A DNA stretch of 64,000 nt from Bradyrhizobium vignae (GCF_004114425.1 NZ_RDQF01000009.1:124001-188000), one strand, 5' to 3'; positions 23,523 through 32,998 are shown, numbered from the stretch's first letter. The notes: generated by a model not told the origin, from the letters alone. Program-made: numbers and translations.

Positions 23523-25145
23523 ATGTCCGACATCGCCACAACCACAGCCGAATCGCCGGCCCGTTCCCCGCTTGCCGCTGAAGTGGCGCGGCGGCGGACC
23601 TTCGCGATCATCTCCCACCCCGACGCCGGCAAGACCACGCTGACCGAAAAGCTGCTGCTGTTCGGCGGCGCCATCAACCTCGCCGGCCAGGTCAAGGCCA
23701 AGGGCGAGCGGCGCAATACGCGCTCGGACTGGATGAAGATCGAGCGCGAACGCGGCATCTCGGTCGTCACTTCGGTGATGACCTTCGAGTTCGAAGGTCT
23801 CGTGTTCAACCTCCTGGACACGCCGGGCCACGAGGACTTTTCGGAAGACACTTATCGCACGCTCACGGCGGTCGATTCCGCGGTGATGGTGATCGACGCC
23901 GCCAAGGGCATCGAGGCGCGCACCCGAAAACTGTTCGAGGTGTGCCGCCTGCGCGATATCCCGATCATCACCTTCATCAACAAGATGGACCGCGAGAGCC
24001 GGGATGTGTTCGAGCTGCTCGACGAGATCGAGAAGACGCTGGCGCTCGACACCACGCCGATGACCTGGCCGGTCGGGCGCGGCCGGGATTTCCTCGGCAC
24101 CTATGACGTCGTCAATGGCGGCGTGCGCCTGCTCGACGGCGGCGGCGCCAAGACCGGCGCGGCGCTTGAGATCGAGATCGAAGAGCTCGCCAAGCTCAAC
24201 GCCAATCTGGACGTCACTGCCGTGAAGGACGAGCTCGAGCTCGTCACCGCAGCGTCAAAGCCGTTCGAGCTCGAGGCGTTTCGCGAGGGCCATCTGACGC
24301 CGGTCTATTTTGGCAGCGCGCTGCGCAATTTCGGCGTCGGCGATCTCCTGGAAGGCCTCGGCAAGTTCGCGCCCGAGCCGCGCGCGCAGGACAGCGACCA
24401 GCGCAAGGTCGAGGCGACCGATCCCCGCATGAGCGCGTTCGTGTTCAAGATCCAGGCCAACATGGATCCGAACCACCGCGACCGCATCGCTTTCGCGCGG
24501 CTCTGCTCCGGCAAGCTCAGTCGCGGCATGAAGGCCAAGCTGGTGCGCACCGGCAAGAGCATGCCGCTGTCGAGCCCGCAATTCTTCTTCGCGCAGGATC
24601 GCTCGGTGGCGGACGAAGCCTTCGCCGGCGACGTCGTCGGCATTCCCAACCACGGCACGCTGCGCATCGGCGACACGCTGACGGAAGGCGAGGATTTCAA
24701 CTTCGTGGGCGTGCCGAGCTTTGCGCCGGAAATCGTCCGCCGCGTCCGTCTGACCGACGCGATGAAGGCGAAGAAGCTGAAGGAAGCGCTTCAGCAGATG
24801 TCGGAAGAGGGCGTGGTGCAGGTGTTCCGTCCGCGCGACGGCGCGCCGGCGCTGGTCGGCGTGGTCGGCGCGCTCCAGCTCGACGTGCTCAAGGCGCGGC
24901 TCGAGGCGGAATATTCGCTCCCGGTGGAGTTCGAGGTCAGCGAGTTCCAGCTGGCGCGCTGGGTCTCCTCCGAGGACCGCAAGAAGCTCGACAGCTTCAT
25001 CGCCGCCAACACCTCCAGCATCGCGGACGATGTGGATGGCGATCCCGTGTATCTCGCCAGGAACGAGTTCTACCTCGGCTACACCAGGGAGCGCGCCGAG
25101 GGCATCGAGTTCACCAACGTCAAGGACGTCAAGAAGAAGGGGTAG
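23523..25145 (+). CDS. prfC: Peptide chain release factor 3
   Basis: 540-residue GTPase that removes RF1/RF2 from post-termination ribosomes. G1 is SHPDAGKTT (about residue 31), G3 is [15 protein letters not shown], and G4 is NKMDRES, after which domains II-III follow. Length equals the family standard of about 530. N-terminal residues [20 protein letters not shown] are a loose extension. A TGTCATGCGCCGG inverted repeat lies just after the stop and may serve as a terminator. Confidence 0.95.
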   Translation: MSDIATTTAESPARSPLAAEVARRRTFAIISHPDAGKTTLTEKLLLFGGAINLAGQVKAKGERRNTRSDWMKIERERGISVVTSVMTFEFEGLVFNLLDTPGHEDFSEDTYRTLTAVDSAVMVIDAAKGIEARTRKLFEVCRLRDIPIITFINKMDRESRDVFELLDEIEKTLALDTTPMTWPVGRGRDFLGTYDVVNGGVRLLDGGGAKTGAALEIEIEELAKLNANLDVTAVKDELELVTAASKPFELEAFREGHLTPVYFGSALRNFGVGDLLEGLGKFAPEPRAQDSDQRKVEATDPRMSAFVFKIQANMDPNHRDRIAFARLCSGKLSRGMKAKLVRTGKSMPLSSPQFFFAQDRSVADEAFAGDVVGIPNHGTLRIGDTLTEGEDFNFVGVPSFAPEIVRRVRLTDAMKAKKLKEALQQMSEEGVVQVFRPRDGAPALVGVVGALQLDVLKARLEAEYSLPVEFEVSEFQLARWVSSEDRKKLDSFIAANTSSIADDVDGDPVYLARNEFYLGYTRERAEGIEFTNVKDVKKKG

Positions 25146-25180
25146 GGTGCGTTCCCTCCTGGGGCAGCTGCACCCACAGC

Positions 25181-25281
25181 TGTCATGCGCCGGCTTGACC
25201 GGCGCATCCAGTACGCCGCAGCCTCTCGATTCAATTACAAGCGCCTCGGAGTAGGGGTCGCCGGTCAAGCCCGGCGACGAC
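25181..25281. repeat. TGTCAT-GCCGGCTTGACC family inverted repeat, copy 1
   Basis: CGCCGGCTTGACCGGCG (25188-25204) recurs inverted at 25260-25276 with one extra base, bordered by TGTCA/GACA. About 100 bp overall, directly after prfC. Related copies are at 32999-33060, 35371-35468 and 52662-52744. Confidence 0.65.
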
Positions 25282-25375
25282 AGTTGCCCTGAACGCGAGC
25301 ACTTGAATTGCGATAGGCTTGACCTTGTTGGAGGCAGCGCCACGTTCCATTTGTATCACGTTGTGAGCTCATTCC

Positions 25376-25948
25376 ATGTGGCGCGTCATCCTTGTTGCTC
25401 TCCTGCCGGCGACGACGCTCGCCGCCGACGCGCGGCCCCGGCAGATCAATCCGATCCCGTTCTCGCACGAGCCGTGTAGCGTGCTCGACGGCCGGCCCTG
25501 CACGCCATCTTATTGCAGCCCGCTCGAGCCCGGCCCCTGTATTCCCGAGATGGACTATCCTTACGGCCAGAACCTCCAGCTCACGATCGAAAGCGTGCCG
25601 TCCGATGCCGACCGCGCCAAATACCGGAAGCCGGATCACGATCTCGACACGATCGGCGATCTCTTTGCCGAGCTGCGCAGCTGCTGGTCGCCGCCATCGA
25701 ATAATGCCCGCGCGGGCATGCAGATGTCGGTGCGGTTCAGCCTCAACCGATCGGGTGGCCTGATCGGCCCACCGCGCATGACATTTGCGACCGCGGGCGT
25801 TCCCGTAGACACCCGCACGACCTATCTCAACGCGATCAATTCATCGCTGAAGGCTTGCTTGCCGCTGAAGTTGACCGCCGGCTTTGCCGGCGCGCTGGCC
25901 GGCCGACCCATCGCGATCCGTTATGTCGATAATCGGCACCCAAACTGA
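25376..25948 (+). CDS. Secreted TonB/TolA C-terminal-like hypothetical protein
   Basis: 190 residues. MWRVILVALLPATTLAADA is a signal peptide. Six cysteines cluster between residues 25 and 60 (EPCSVLDGRPCTPSYCS, GPCIPEMDYP), suggesting disulfides. The C-terminal half (MQMSVRFSLNRSGGLIGPPR, AINSSLKACLPL) resembles the TonB_C/TolA-type fold. The Cys-rich region between is unusual. Probably periplasmic; function unknown. Confidence 0.72.
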   Translation: MWRVILVALLPATTLAADARPRQINPIPFSHEPCSVLDGRPCTPSYCSPLEPGPCIPEMDYPYGQNLQLTIESVPSDADRAKYRKPDHDLDTIGDLFAELRSCWSPPSNNARAGMQMSVRFSLNRSGGLIGPPRMTFATAGVPVDTRTTYLNAINSSLKACLPLKLTAGFAGALAGRPIAIRYVDNRHPN

Positions 25949-25949
25949 C

Positions 25950-25973
25950 CCGCTGTCGGGTTTAGCCCAGCGG
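25950..25973. terminator. Hairpin between convergent genes
   Basis: CCGCTG-N12-CAGCGG stem follows the secreted-protein gene and precedes the end of the GAF-TIR-like gene on the other strand. No T tract is apparent. Bidirectional terminator is inferred. Confidence 0.4.
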
Positions 25974-25996
25974 CAAGGCCACCGTGAGAGGTCTTG

Positions 25997-26953
25997 TCAG
26001 TTCAGCAGATTCCATTTGTGAAGTTTGAGTGCGATGGTGGCTTCGAGGTCTTCGATCCTGTCGAATTCCTCATAGGTGACCCCGTTGAGATCCGATGGCA
26101 GTTTCAACGGTTTCTTCAGCAGGATAGCGACTCGGTCGAACGCTCGGAATTTGGCGAATAGCAACCCCATCTCGAAGATGACGTTCTCACGTGCCCGTGC
26201 AGCACATTGGTCGTTGGATTTTGCCAGGCGTCCCTCGTCGTCGGGCGTGGCAAGGATGAAGCCTGCTTTGCAAGTTCGGATGAGGTCTTCCAAGGCTGCC
26301 AAGATCGTCGTTGCGTTCTTGTCTTCCCGCGCCAGCACCTTGGGAGTGACCTTCCTGTCCCGAAGGATGTCCTCGAGCGCCTTCCGGCTGACGTTGTCTC
26401 GGCCATGCACGATGAAGACGTTCCGATCGATCTGGAGTTCGGGGTGAGGTGTATGAAGGGCGAGTGCCAAGATGTCAGTATAGGCCTCTAGTACGCGTTT
26501 ATCCTCGGCAGAAAATGTCTTCGCCGGATCGTTGTTATGGAAGCAGGCGACGCCAAATGGTCTTTGACCTTGTCCCAATTTGATTGGAAAGCAAACCATG
26601 TTCTGGATTGGGCTTTCGCCGTAGAACTCACCTCCTTCGGCCCGTGAAAACGTGGTCGGCATACCCGTTCTAAAGCATACTCCAGCAGTTGTACCGTAGT
26701 AGCCCAACGCGGACGGAAAGCTGGCACGTTCTTGCGGATCCAATAGGCGATCGCGAAAGAGAAAATCGCCTTCGTTGAATAGCACAAGCCGCTTTGTCCT
26801 TTGATGGTTGATCAGCACCGATCCGGCATCGGCTGCCGGGCTGATCGCAATCGCCGTTTGCAGGAATTCTACAATGATTGCTTCCTGCGAACGGCCGTGG
26901 GAAGCACGAAGGAAATCCAATATTCTGACGTCAAAACTGATTTTGTCGGCCAT
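25997..26953 (-). CDS. GAF domain + TIR-like (PF10137, Cap12-type) protein
   Basis: 318 residues. Numbering from the ORF start, residues 30-170 form a GAF-like sensor (PFGVACFHNNDPAK, AEDKRVLEAYTDILALAL). Residues 180-300 are the TIR-like nucleotide-binding domain found in Cap12/PCTIR effectors: NVFIVHGRDNVSRKALEDIL, KAGFILATPDDEGR, and ARENVIFEMGLLFAKF, in which Glu263 is at the place of the catalytic Glu, then PSDLNGVTYEEFD. Composition is visibly lower in GC than neighbours. Start ATG 26953 is two codons below a TTG. No nucleotide cyclase or partner flanks it. A cytoplasmic NADase-like effector gated by GAF is my inference. Confidence 0.85.
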   Translation of the reverse strand: MADKISFDVRILDFLRASHGRSQEAIIVEFLQTAIAISPAADAGSVLINHQRTKRLVLFNEGDFLFRDRLLDPQERASFPSALGYYGTTAGVCFRTGMPTTFSRAEGGEFYGESPIQNMVCFPIKLGQGQRPFGVACFHNNDPAKTFSAEDKRVLEAYTDILALALHTPHPELQIDRNVFIVHGRDNVSRKALEDILRDRKVTPKVLAREDKNATTILAALEDLIRTCKAGFILATPDDEGRLAKSNDQCAARARENVIFEMGLLFAKFRAFDRVAILLKKPLKLPSDLNGVTYEEFDRIEDLEATIALKLHKWNLLN

Positions 26954-27089
26954 AATCAACGGTCCGGTCGTTATGCAATGCCCGGATCATATTCCGCCGG
27001 ATGTCTAATTCAACAAGAAGTTGTTTTTGGGAGTTTGGGCCCGTAGCCTTGACCTATCAACGCCAGACCGCCCCGGGGGCCGTGAGCCG

Positions 27090-27740
27090 ATGGATGCCAG
27101 GATCAGCTATTTTCTATTTCTGCTCACACTCCATTCCTCGCTGCTGATCACCAGCACGATCGCGGGCTCAAAGCTGTTCGCCCTGCCTTTCGGCCTGGAC
27201 GCCAGCGCGACCGTGTTCAGCTATCTCTTGACATTCATCATTCTCGACACGATCGCGGAATTGTTCGGCAGGGAGTATTCCAGGCGGGTGATCAATCTCG
27301 GCCTGGTCAGCATGGCCTTGTCCGCCGCCTATTTCGAGTTTGCCGCCTATCTCCCGGCGGCTTCGGGCTGGCACCACCAGCAGGATTTCGAAACGGTCGT
27401 CAGCTCCTCGGTTCGAATCTGGATCGGAGGCTGGATCGCCTACATGGTCAGTCAACACTTCGACCTGTCGTTCTTCCTCCTGCTGCGCAAGACGGCGTTC
27501 GGCAGGAGGTCCGTGGTGCTGTCGGCCTGGCTTAGCCTGATGTTGGCTCAGCTGCTGGACACCGTCATATTCGTGTCGATCGCGTTCTACGGTACCGGCG
27601 TCGTCATGCCGACGATCGTTGGCCAGTACATGATCAAGCTGCTCTTCTCCACGGTTGCCGCGCCTCTGGTGAAGTTGAGCATCGCGATGGGACGAGACTG
27701 GATCGAAGCCCGAAGCGGAAAGCTGGTTGAGAAGGACTGA
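27090..27740 (+). CDS. VUT family (YhhQ-type queuosine precursor) transporter
   Basis: 216 residues with six or so hydrophobic segments. Family marks: SSLLITSTIAGSKLFALPFG near the N-terminus, LTFIILDTIAELFGREYSRR, and the C-terminal TVIFVSIAFYGTG. The family imports queuine-type deazapurine precursors for tRNA modification, although not every member is tested. ATG 27090 starts the first helix; an upstream frame at 27021 adds unlike residues. I looked for a preQ1 riboswitch upstream and saw none. Start 137 bp from the GAF-TIR-like gene on the opposite strand. Confidence 0.85.
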   Translation: MDARISYFLFLLTLHSSLLITSTIAGSKLFALPFGLDASATVFSYLLTFIILDTIAELFGREYSRRVINLGLVSMALSAAYFEFAAYLPAASGWHHQQDFETVVSSSVRIWIGGWIAYMVSQHFDLSFFLLLRKTAFGRRSVVLSAWLSLMLAQLLDTVIFVSIAFYGTGVVMPTIVGQYMIKLLFSTVAAPLVKLSIAMGRDWIEARSGKLVEKD

Positions 27741-27805
27741 CGCATTGCGCTTCGCTGGGTGAAGATGATACCTGATGGAGCACGGGTCTTACGCAAGGGG
27801 ATGTC

Positions 27806-28390
27806 GTGGGTCTGCTGGTCATGGTCCTGGGGCTGGTGCTGTTCTTCGCGGCCCATATTTTCACGACGAAACGCGAGGCGCGCGCGCAGGCGATCGCGAA
27901 GCTGGGCGAGGGGACCTACAAGATCCTCTATTCGCTGGTCTCGCTGGCGGGCCTCGCTTTGATCATTTGGGGCTTTGCCCACTACCGCAGCTCCGGCTGG
28001 ATCGACGTCTGGTATCCGCCGAAGGCGATGAAGCACGTCACGCTCGCGCTGATGCTGCCCGCCGTCATCCTGGTGGTGGCGTCATATTTGCGCGGCCGTA
28101 TTTATGCGACGCTGAAGCATCCGATGTTGGCCGGCATCAAGTTGTGGGCGGCGGCGCATCTGCTCGCCAACGGTGATCTCGGCTCGATCATCCTGTTCGG
28201 CTCGTTCCTCGCCTGGGCGGTGTATGACCGCATTACGCTCAAGCATCGCACCGACGCCGGCGGCCCGCCGATCCCGGTGGGCGGCGTCACCAACGATCTG
28301 ATCGCTGTCGGGGTCGGGGTCGTTGCTTATCTGGCGCTGGCCTTTGCGTTCCATCCCGTCGTGATCGGTGTTCCCGTCGTGGGCGTGTAG
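27806..28390 (+). CDS. NnrU family membrane protein
   Basis: 194-residue protein of the NnrU family, first linked to nitrite/nitric oxide metabolism; the biochemical role is not known. It has about six hydrophobic segments and the characteristic IKLWAAAHLLANGDL and SFLAWAVYDRITLKHR. GTG 27806 has AAGGGG upstream. No nor or nir genes lie in the window, so a denitrification link cannot be concluded. The stop is followed at once by palindrome copy 3. Confidence 0.85.
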   Translation: MGLLVMVLGLVLFFAAHIFTTKREARAQAIAKLGEGTYKILYSLVSLAGLALIIWGFAHYRSSGWIDVWYPPKAMKHVTLALMLPAVILVVASYLRGRIYATLKHPMLAGIKLWAAAHLLANGDLGSIILFGSFLAWAVYDRITLKHRTDAGGPPIPVGGVTNDLIAVGVGVVAYLALAFAFHPVVIGVPVVGV

Positions 28391-28443
28391 CGCATGATCC
28401 GTTAGCGCAAAGTGTGGAGCGGTTTTCCGACGAGATCATGCGC
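28390..28443. repeat. GCATGATC...GATCATGC palindrome, copy 3
   Basis: GCGCATGATC (28390-28399) and GATCATGCGC (28434-28443) are exact inverted 10-mers around AGTGTGGAGCGGTTTTCCGA. It begins on the last base of the NnrU stop, so the NnrU mRNA would end in this hairpin. Confidence 0.78.
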
Positions 28444-28529
28444 CAAAGGTGAAGACAGCCGGTCAGCGCAAGACAGCTCCGCCTGCGCATGGGCGGAAGC
28501 TGACGAAGCAACAAGGTCAGGGCATTCCG

Positions 28530-30122
28530 ATGGACTGGTCGCAATCTCAGATTCCGCCGATGCGGTTCGAGGCGCGCTTTGGCGACCGGGTGGTGCCGGC
28601 GTTCTGCGACCGGCCGGCGAGTCTCTGGGCGATGATCGCCAATGCCCGCGCCCGCAATCCCGACGGTGAAGCGCTGATCGCAGGCAATATCCGCCTGAGC
28701 TGGCAGCAGGCCGTGGAGCAGGCCGCACGGATCGCAGCTGGATTTCGCAAGCTCGGATTGCAGCGCGGCGACCGCGTCGCCATCCTGCTCGGCAACCGCA
28801 TCGAATTTCCGCTGCTGCTGTTTGCCGCCGCGCATGAAGGGCTGGTCACCGTGCTGCTCAGCACGCGCCAGCAGAAGCCGGAAATCGCTTATGTGCTGAC
28901 CGATTGCGGCGCAAAGATCCTGATCCACGAAGCCGCCCTCGCCGAGCGGCTGCCCGATGCGCCGGATTTGCCCGATCTGATCCACCGTATTGCTATCGAG
29001 GATGATCCGGCTCTGTCGCGGTTCGCAGTGCTCGCCGACAACTCGCCGGCGCCTGCGCCGGTCGAGGTAGGGGAGGAGGACACCGCGATGATCCTCTACA
29101 CCTCGGGGACGACGGGCAAGCCGAAGGGCGCGATGCTGGCCCATTGCAACATCGTGCACTCCTCGATGGTGTTCGAGTCCTGTCTGCAGTTGGCGGAAAC
29201 CGATCGCTCGATCGCGGCGGTGCCGCTCGGCCATGTCACCGGGGTCGTCGCCAACATCACGACCATGGTCCGCTGCGGCGGCGCGCTGATCATCATGCCG
29301 GAGTTTAGGGCGGCCGACTATCTCAAGCTCGCCGCGCGCGAGCGCGTCACCTACACCGTGATGGTGCCGGCGATGTACAATCTCTGCCTGCTCCAGCCCG
29401 AATTCGACAGCTACGATCTGTCGAGCTGGCGCATCGGCGGCTTTGGCGGCGCGCCGATGCCGGTCGCGACCATCGAGAAGCTGAAGGCGAAGATTCCCGG
29501 ACTGAAGCTGATGAACTGCTACGGCGCGACCGAGACGACGTCGCCCTCGACCATCATGCCGGGCGAGCTGACGAAGACCCACATCGACAGCGTCGGCCTG
29601 CCGTGCCCCGGCGCGCGCATCGTCGCGATGGGGGCGGACGGGCGCGAGCTGCCGCGCGGCGAAATCGGCGAGCTCTGGATCCATGGCGCCTCAGTGATCA
29701 AGGGGTACTGGAAGAATCCGAAAGCCACGGCCGAAAGCTTCACGGGCGGCTTCTGGCACTCGGGCGATCTCGGCTCGGTGGATGCGGACGGATTTATCCG
29801 CGTGTTCGACCGGCAGAAGGACATGATCAATCGCGGCGGCCTGAAGATCTATTCGGCCGAGGTCGAATCCGTGCTGGCCGGCCATCCCGCCGTGGTCGAG
29901 AGCGCGATCATCGCCAAGGCCTGCCCGGTGCTGGGTGAGCGCGTCCACGCCGTGGTGGTGACGCGCGCACCCGTTGCCGACGCCGACTTGCGCGCCTGGT
30001 GCGCCGAGCGGCTGTCCGACTACAAGGTGCCCGAAACCATGGCGATCACATCAGAGCCGCTGCCACGCAATGCCAATGGCAAGGTGCTGAAGCGGCAGCT
30101 GCGGGAACTGCTCGGCAGCTGA
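28530..30122 (+). CDS. AMP-dependent acyl-CoA synthetase (class I adenylate-forming)
   Basis: 530 residues. The ATP-binding loop is ILYTSGTTGKPKGAM, then YGATETTSPS (A5 motif), and DRQKDMINRGGLKIYSAEVE with the hinge. The last catalytic lysine is in RNANGKVLKRQL. It would activate a fatty or aromatic acid to its CoA thioester; the substrate pocket cannot be read. ATG 28530 opens family similarity (MDWSQSQIPPMRFEARF); the frame extends upstream to 28449 but is repeat. Stands alone. Confidence 0.88.
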   Translation: MDWSQSQIPPMRFEARFGDRVVPAFCDRPASLWAMIANARARNPDGEALIAGNIRLSWQQAVEQAARIAAGFRKLGLQRGDRVAILLGNRIEFPLLLFAAAHEGLVTVLLSTRQQKPEIAYVLTDCGAKILIHEAALAERLPDAPDLPDLIHRIAIEDDPALSRFAVLADNSPAPAPVEVGEEDTAMILYTSGTTGKPKGAMLAHCNIVHSSMVFESCLQLAETDRSIAAVPLGHVTGVVANITTMVRCGGALIIMPEFRAADYLKLAARERVTYTVMVPAMYNLCLLQPEFDSYDLSSWRIGGFGGAPMPVATIEKLKAKIPGLKLMNCYGATETTSPSTIMPGELTKTHIDSVGLPCPGARIVAMGADGRELPRGEIGELWIHGASVIKGYWKNPKATAESFTGGFWHSGDLGSVDADGFIRVFDRQKDMINRGGLKIYSAEVESVLAGHPAVVESAIIAKACPVLGERVHAVVVTRAPVADADLRAWCAERLSDYKVPETMAITSEPLPRNANGKVLKRQLRELLGS

Positions 30123-30291
30123 GCCGGGCCGGCGGTTCTCCCGGGGCCTTCCCGGGTGGTTAACGCCTTGATCGGGCTCGCTTTGCCTTGCCACCGCCAT
30201 ATCGTTAGGGTACCTCGCCGCCTCGTGGGGACGGGATTTCTGACGCGAACGCTTCCGCGCGCGTACCCGGACGGGCATGGGATTGGCATAA

Positions 30292-30945
30292 GTGTCTGAA
30301 TTATTTGACGAAGTCGACGAGGAAGTACGTCGCGAACAGCTCAAGAAGCTGTGGGACAAGTATTCGATCTACTTCATCGCCCTGATGGTGCTGGTCGTGG
30401 CCGCCGTCGGCGGCTGGCGCGCCTACCAGTATTTCGAGGCCAAGAAGGCGGCCGAGGCCGGTGCCGCCTTCGAGAAGGCGGTCGAGCTGTCCGAGCAGGC
30501 CAAGCACGAGGACGCCGAGAAGGCCTTCACCGAGCTCGCCGCCAAGGCTCCGTCCGGCTATCGCACCCTGGCGCGGCTGCGTGCTGCGGCCGAGGCCGCG
30601 AGCCGCGATCCCAAGGCCGCCGCGAAGATGTATGACGACATTGCCGCCGATCGCAGCGTTGGTGGCGAGTGGCAGGATCTGGCGAAGATCCGGGCCGCCG
30701 GCCTGCTGCTCGACAGCGCCGGCTACGCCGACATGCAGCAGCGGCTGGAAGCCTCCGCCGCGCCCAAGTCGACCTTCCGCCACAGCGCTCGCGAGATGCT
30801 GGCGCTGTCGGCCTGGCGCAACAACGACATGACCGCAGCCCGCAAATGGCTCGACGCGATTGAAGGCGACGGCGAAACGCCGCCCGGCCTGCGCTCGCGC
30901 GCCGAGGCGCTCCAGGCCCTGTTGCCGCCCGTTGCCAAGAGCTGA
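30292..30945 (+). CDS. YfgM-like tetratricopeptide membrane protein
   Basis: 217 residues. N-terminal cytoplasmic segment MSELFDEVDEEVRREQLKKL then one transmembrane helix (YFIALMVLVVAAVGG, about residues 25-45), then TPR-like helices in the periplasm. In gammaproteobacteria YfgM links the SecYEG translocon to periplasmic chaperones. GTG start. Together with the following lipoprotein and der it mirrors the yfgM-bamB-der order, supporting a role in the cell envelope. Confidence 0.8.
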   Translation: MSELFDEVDEEVRREQLKKLWDKYSIYFIALMVLVVAAVGGWRAYQYFEAKKAAEAGAAFEKAVELSEQAKHEDAEKAFTELAAKAPSGYRTLARLRAAAEAASRDPKAAAKMYDDIAADRSVGGEWQDLAKIRAAGLLLDSAGYADMQQRLEASAAPKSTFRHSAREMLALSAWRNNDMTAARKWLDAIEGDGETPPGLRSRAEALQALLPPVAKS

Positions 30946-30977
30946 CGACGGTCCTCTGACGCAAGACGAGACACAAG

Positions 30978-31529
30978 ATGCGCCGCACGCCACGCTTGAT
31001 CGCAGCCGCCATCCTGATCGCCTTCACGGGCGTCCTGGGCGGCTGCTCGAGCTTCGATCCAAGCGATATGCTCGACTTCCTCGACACCAAGAAGAAGCTG
31101 CCGGGCGAGCGCAAGCCGGTCTTTCCGGAAGGCGTGCCGGGCCTCGAACAGGGTGTCCCGAAGGAGATGTACAAGGGCGCGCAGCAGCAACAGGACGCGA
31201 ATGCGCCGGCCGTCGCGGCCTTGCCTGCGGAGCCGCCGCCCGAGCCGGCCAAGCCGGCAAAGGGGAGCAAGGCGAAGCGCACCAAGCAGCCCGCCGCCGC
31301 GGCAGCAGCACCGGCTGAGGCGCCTGCCGGCGAGGTCGACGGCGAGGCTCAGCCGGAGGCCGCACCAGCTACGGCCGCTCCGCCGCCCAAGCACAAGATC
31401 GTCCGCAAGCGCACCACCGCGCCGGCGCCGGATCAGCCCGCCCAGCAGGCGCAACCGGCCCAGACCACCCAGCAGCAATCGCAGAGCGCTTTCCCGGCGC
31501 CGCTGCCGAGCGGCAGCTTCTCGCGCTGA
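30978..31529 (+). CDS. Alanine/proline-rich lipoprotein in the bamB position
   Basis: 183 residues. The lipobox LGGC (residues about 20-23) follows a charged start MRRTPRLIAAAILIAFTG. No beta-propeller repeats are seen: after a short segment PSDMLDFLDTKKKLPGERKP the protein is low-complexity Ala/Pro/Lys/Gln. In gammaproteobacteria bamB lies here between yfgM and der. It may be an unrelated outer-membrane lipoprotein or a much reduced analogue. Start ATG 30978 is 32 nt after the TPR gene. Function unknown. Confidence 0.75.
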   Translation: MRRTPRLIAAAILIAFTGVLGGCSSFDPSDMLDFLDTKKKLPGERKPVFPEGVPGLEQGVPKEMYKGAQQQQDANAPAVAALPAEPPPEPAKPAKGSKAKRTKQPAAAAAAPAEAPAGEVDGEAQPEAAPATAAPPPKHKIVRKRTTAPAPDQPAQQAQPAQTTQQQSQSAFPAPLPSGSFSR

Positions 31530-31579
31530 TATCCCTCATTGCATTGACAGGCGCAGCCCCGGCAGCGCACGAATGACCG

Positions 31580-32962
31580 ATGTCCTTCACGATCGCCATC
31601 ATCGGCCGGCCCAATGTCGGCAAATCGACGCTGTTCAACCGCCTGGTTGGACAGAAGCTCGCGCTCGTCGATGACCTGCCGGGTGTCACCCGCGACCGCC
31701 GCGAAGGCGAGGCCAGGCTCGGCGACCTCCAGTTCACCATCATCGATACCGCCGGCCTCGACGAGGGCGCCAGGGGCTCGCTGACTGCGCGCATGCAGGA
31801 GCAGACCGAGACCGCGATCGCGCAAGCCGACGCGCTGTTCTTCGTCATCGACGCCCGCATCGGTCTCACGCCCACCGATCGCGCCTTCGCCGATTTCGCC
31901 CGCAAGGCCAACAAGCCGGTGCTGCTCATCGCCAACAAGAGCGAGGGCAAGCATGGCGATGCCGGTGCGATGGAAGCGTTCGCCCTCGGCCTCGGCGATC
32001 CCATCCAGATCTCGGCCGAGCATGGCGAGGGCATGGGCGAGCTCTATGACGCGCTCAGCAAGCTGATGCCGGAGCCCGCCGAGAACGACGAGGCCGAGGA
32101 CGACGAACCGCTCTCCGAGGAGGAGGCGGCGACCCGCCCGATCCGTGTCGCCATCGTCGGCCGGCCCAATGCCGGCAAGTCGACGCTGATCAATCACCTG
32201 CTCGGCGAGGAGCGCCTGCTGACCAGCCCCGAGGCCGGCACCACGCGCGATTCCATCGCGGTGGAGATCAACTGGAAGGGCCGCGATTTCCGCGTGTTCG
32301 ATACCGCCGGCCTGCGTCGGCGCTCGCGGATCGAGGAGAAGCTGGAAAAGCTCTCCGTCGCCGATGCGCTGCGCGCGGTGCGCTTTGCCGAAGTCGTCGT
32401 GCTGATGATGGATTCGCAGAACCGCTTCGAGGAGCAGGATCTGCGCATCGCCGATCTGATCGAGCGCGAGGGAAGGGCGGTCGTGCTCGCGGTCAACAAA
32501 TGGGATCTGATGGAGACCAAGGGCGGCGGCGCCATCTCTGGCCTGCGCCGCGATGCCGACCATTGGCTGCCGCAGCTCAAGGGCGTGCCGATCGTCGCCG
32601 TCTCGGGCCTGATGGGTGAGGGCATCGACCGCCTGATGCAGGCGATCCAGGACGCCTACGCGGTCTGGAACAGGCGCGTGCCGACCTCGGCGCTCAATCG
32701 CTGGTTCGAGCAGGCCATCCAGGCCAATCCGCCGCCGGCGGTGTCCGGCCGCAGGCTGAAGCTGAACTATATCACGCAGAACAAGGCGCGCCCGCCGAGC
32801 TTCGTGCTGTTCTGCTCGCGCGCGGACGCGGTGCCGCAATCCTACTTGCGCTACCTCACCAACTCCATGCGCGAGACCTTCGATCTGCCGGGCACGCCCG
32901 TGCGCATCACCTTGCGCGAGAAGGCCAATCCCTTCGCGCACAAGCGCAAGCGGCCGTCGTGA
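31580..32962 (+). CDS. der: Ribosome biogenesis GTPase Der (EngA)
   Basis: 460-residue double-GTPase needed for 50S assembly. The first G domain starts [17 protein letters not shown] with DTAGLDEG, and the second [16 protein letters not shown] with [14 protein letters not shown]. The KH-like C-terminal domain ends with KRKRPS. An acidic linker ([18 protein letters not shown]) separates the G domains. Length matches the family. It closes the TPR-lipoprotein-der cluster; a hairpin repeat follows. Confidence 0.95.
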   Translation: MSFTIAIIGRPNVGKSTLFNRLVGQKLALVDDLPGVTRDRREGEARLGDLQFTIIDTAGLDEGARGSLTARMQEQTETAIAQADALFFVIDARIGLTPTDRAFADFARKANKPVLLIANKSEGKHGDAGAMEAFALGLGDPIQISAEHGEGMGELYDALSKLMPEPAENDEAEDDEPLSEEEAATRPIRVAIVGRPNAGKSTLINHLLGEERLLTSPEAGTTRDSIAVEINWKGRDFRVFDTAGLRRRSRIEEKLEKLSVADALRAVRFAEVVVLMMDSQNRFEEQDLRIADLIEREGRAVVLAVNKWDLMETKGGGAISGLRRDADHWLPQLKGVPIVAVSGLMGEGIDRLMQAIQDAYAVWNRRVPTSALNRWFEQAIQANPPPAVSGRRLKLNYITQNKARPPSFVLFCSRADAVPQSYLRYLTNSMRETFDLPGTPVRITLREKANPFAHKRKRPS

Positions 32963-32998
32963 GCGAACAGGCGGCGAGGCGATAGGCCTGAAACATCG

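Noticed and set aside
27000..27089. preQ1 riboswitch before the VUT transporter
   Set aside because: Searched by eye because YhhQ genes may carry one; no matching pseudoknot sequence was seen.
27405..27425. GGTTCGAATC resembling a tRNA T-loop
   Set aside because: It lies within the VUT coding frame and no tRNA arms surround it.
28287..29684. 465-codon open frame on the minus strand
   Set aside because: It is the antisense shadow of the acyl-CoA synthetase; histidine/arginine-rich with no family sense.
31433..32941. 502-codon minus frame over der
   Set aside because: Antisense of der with shadow composition.
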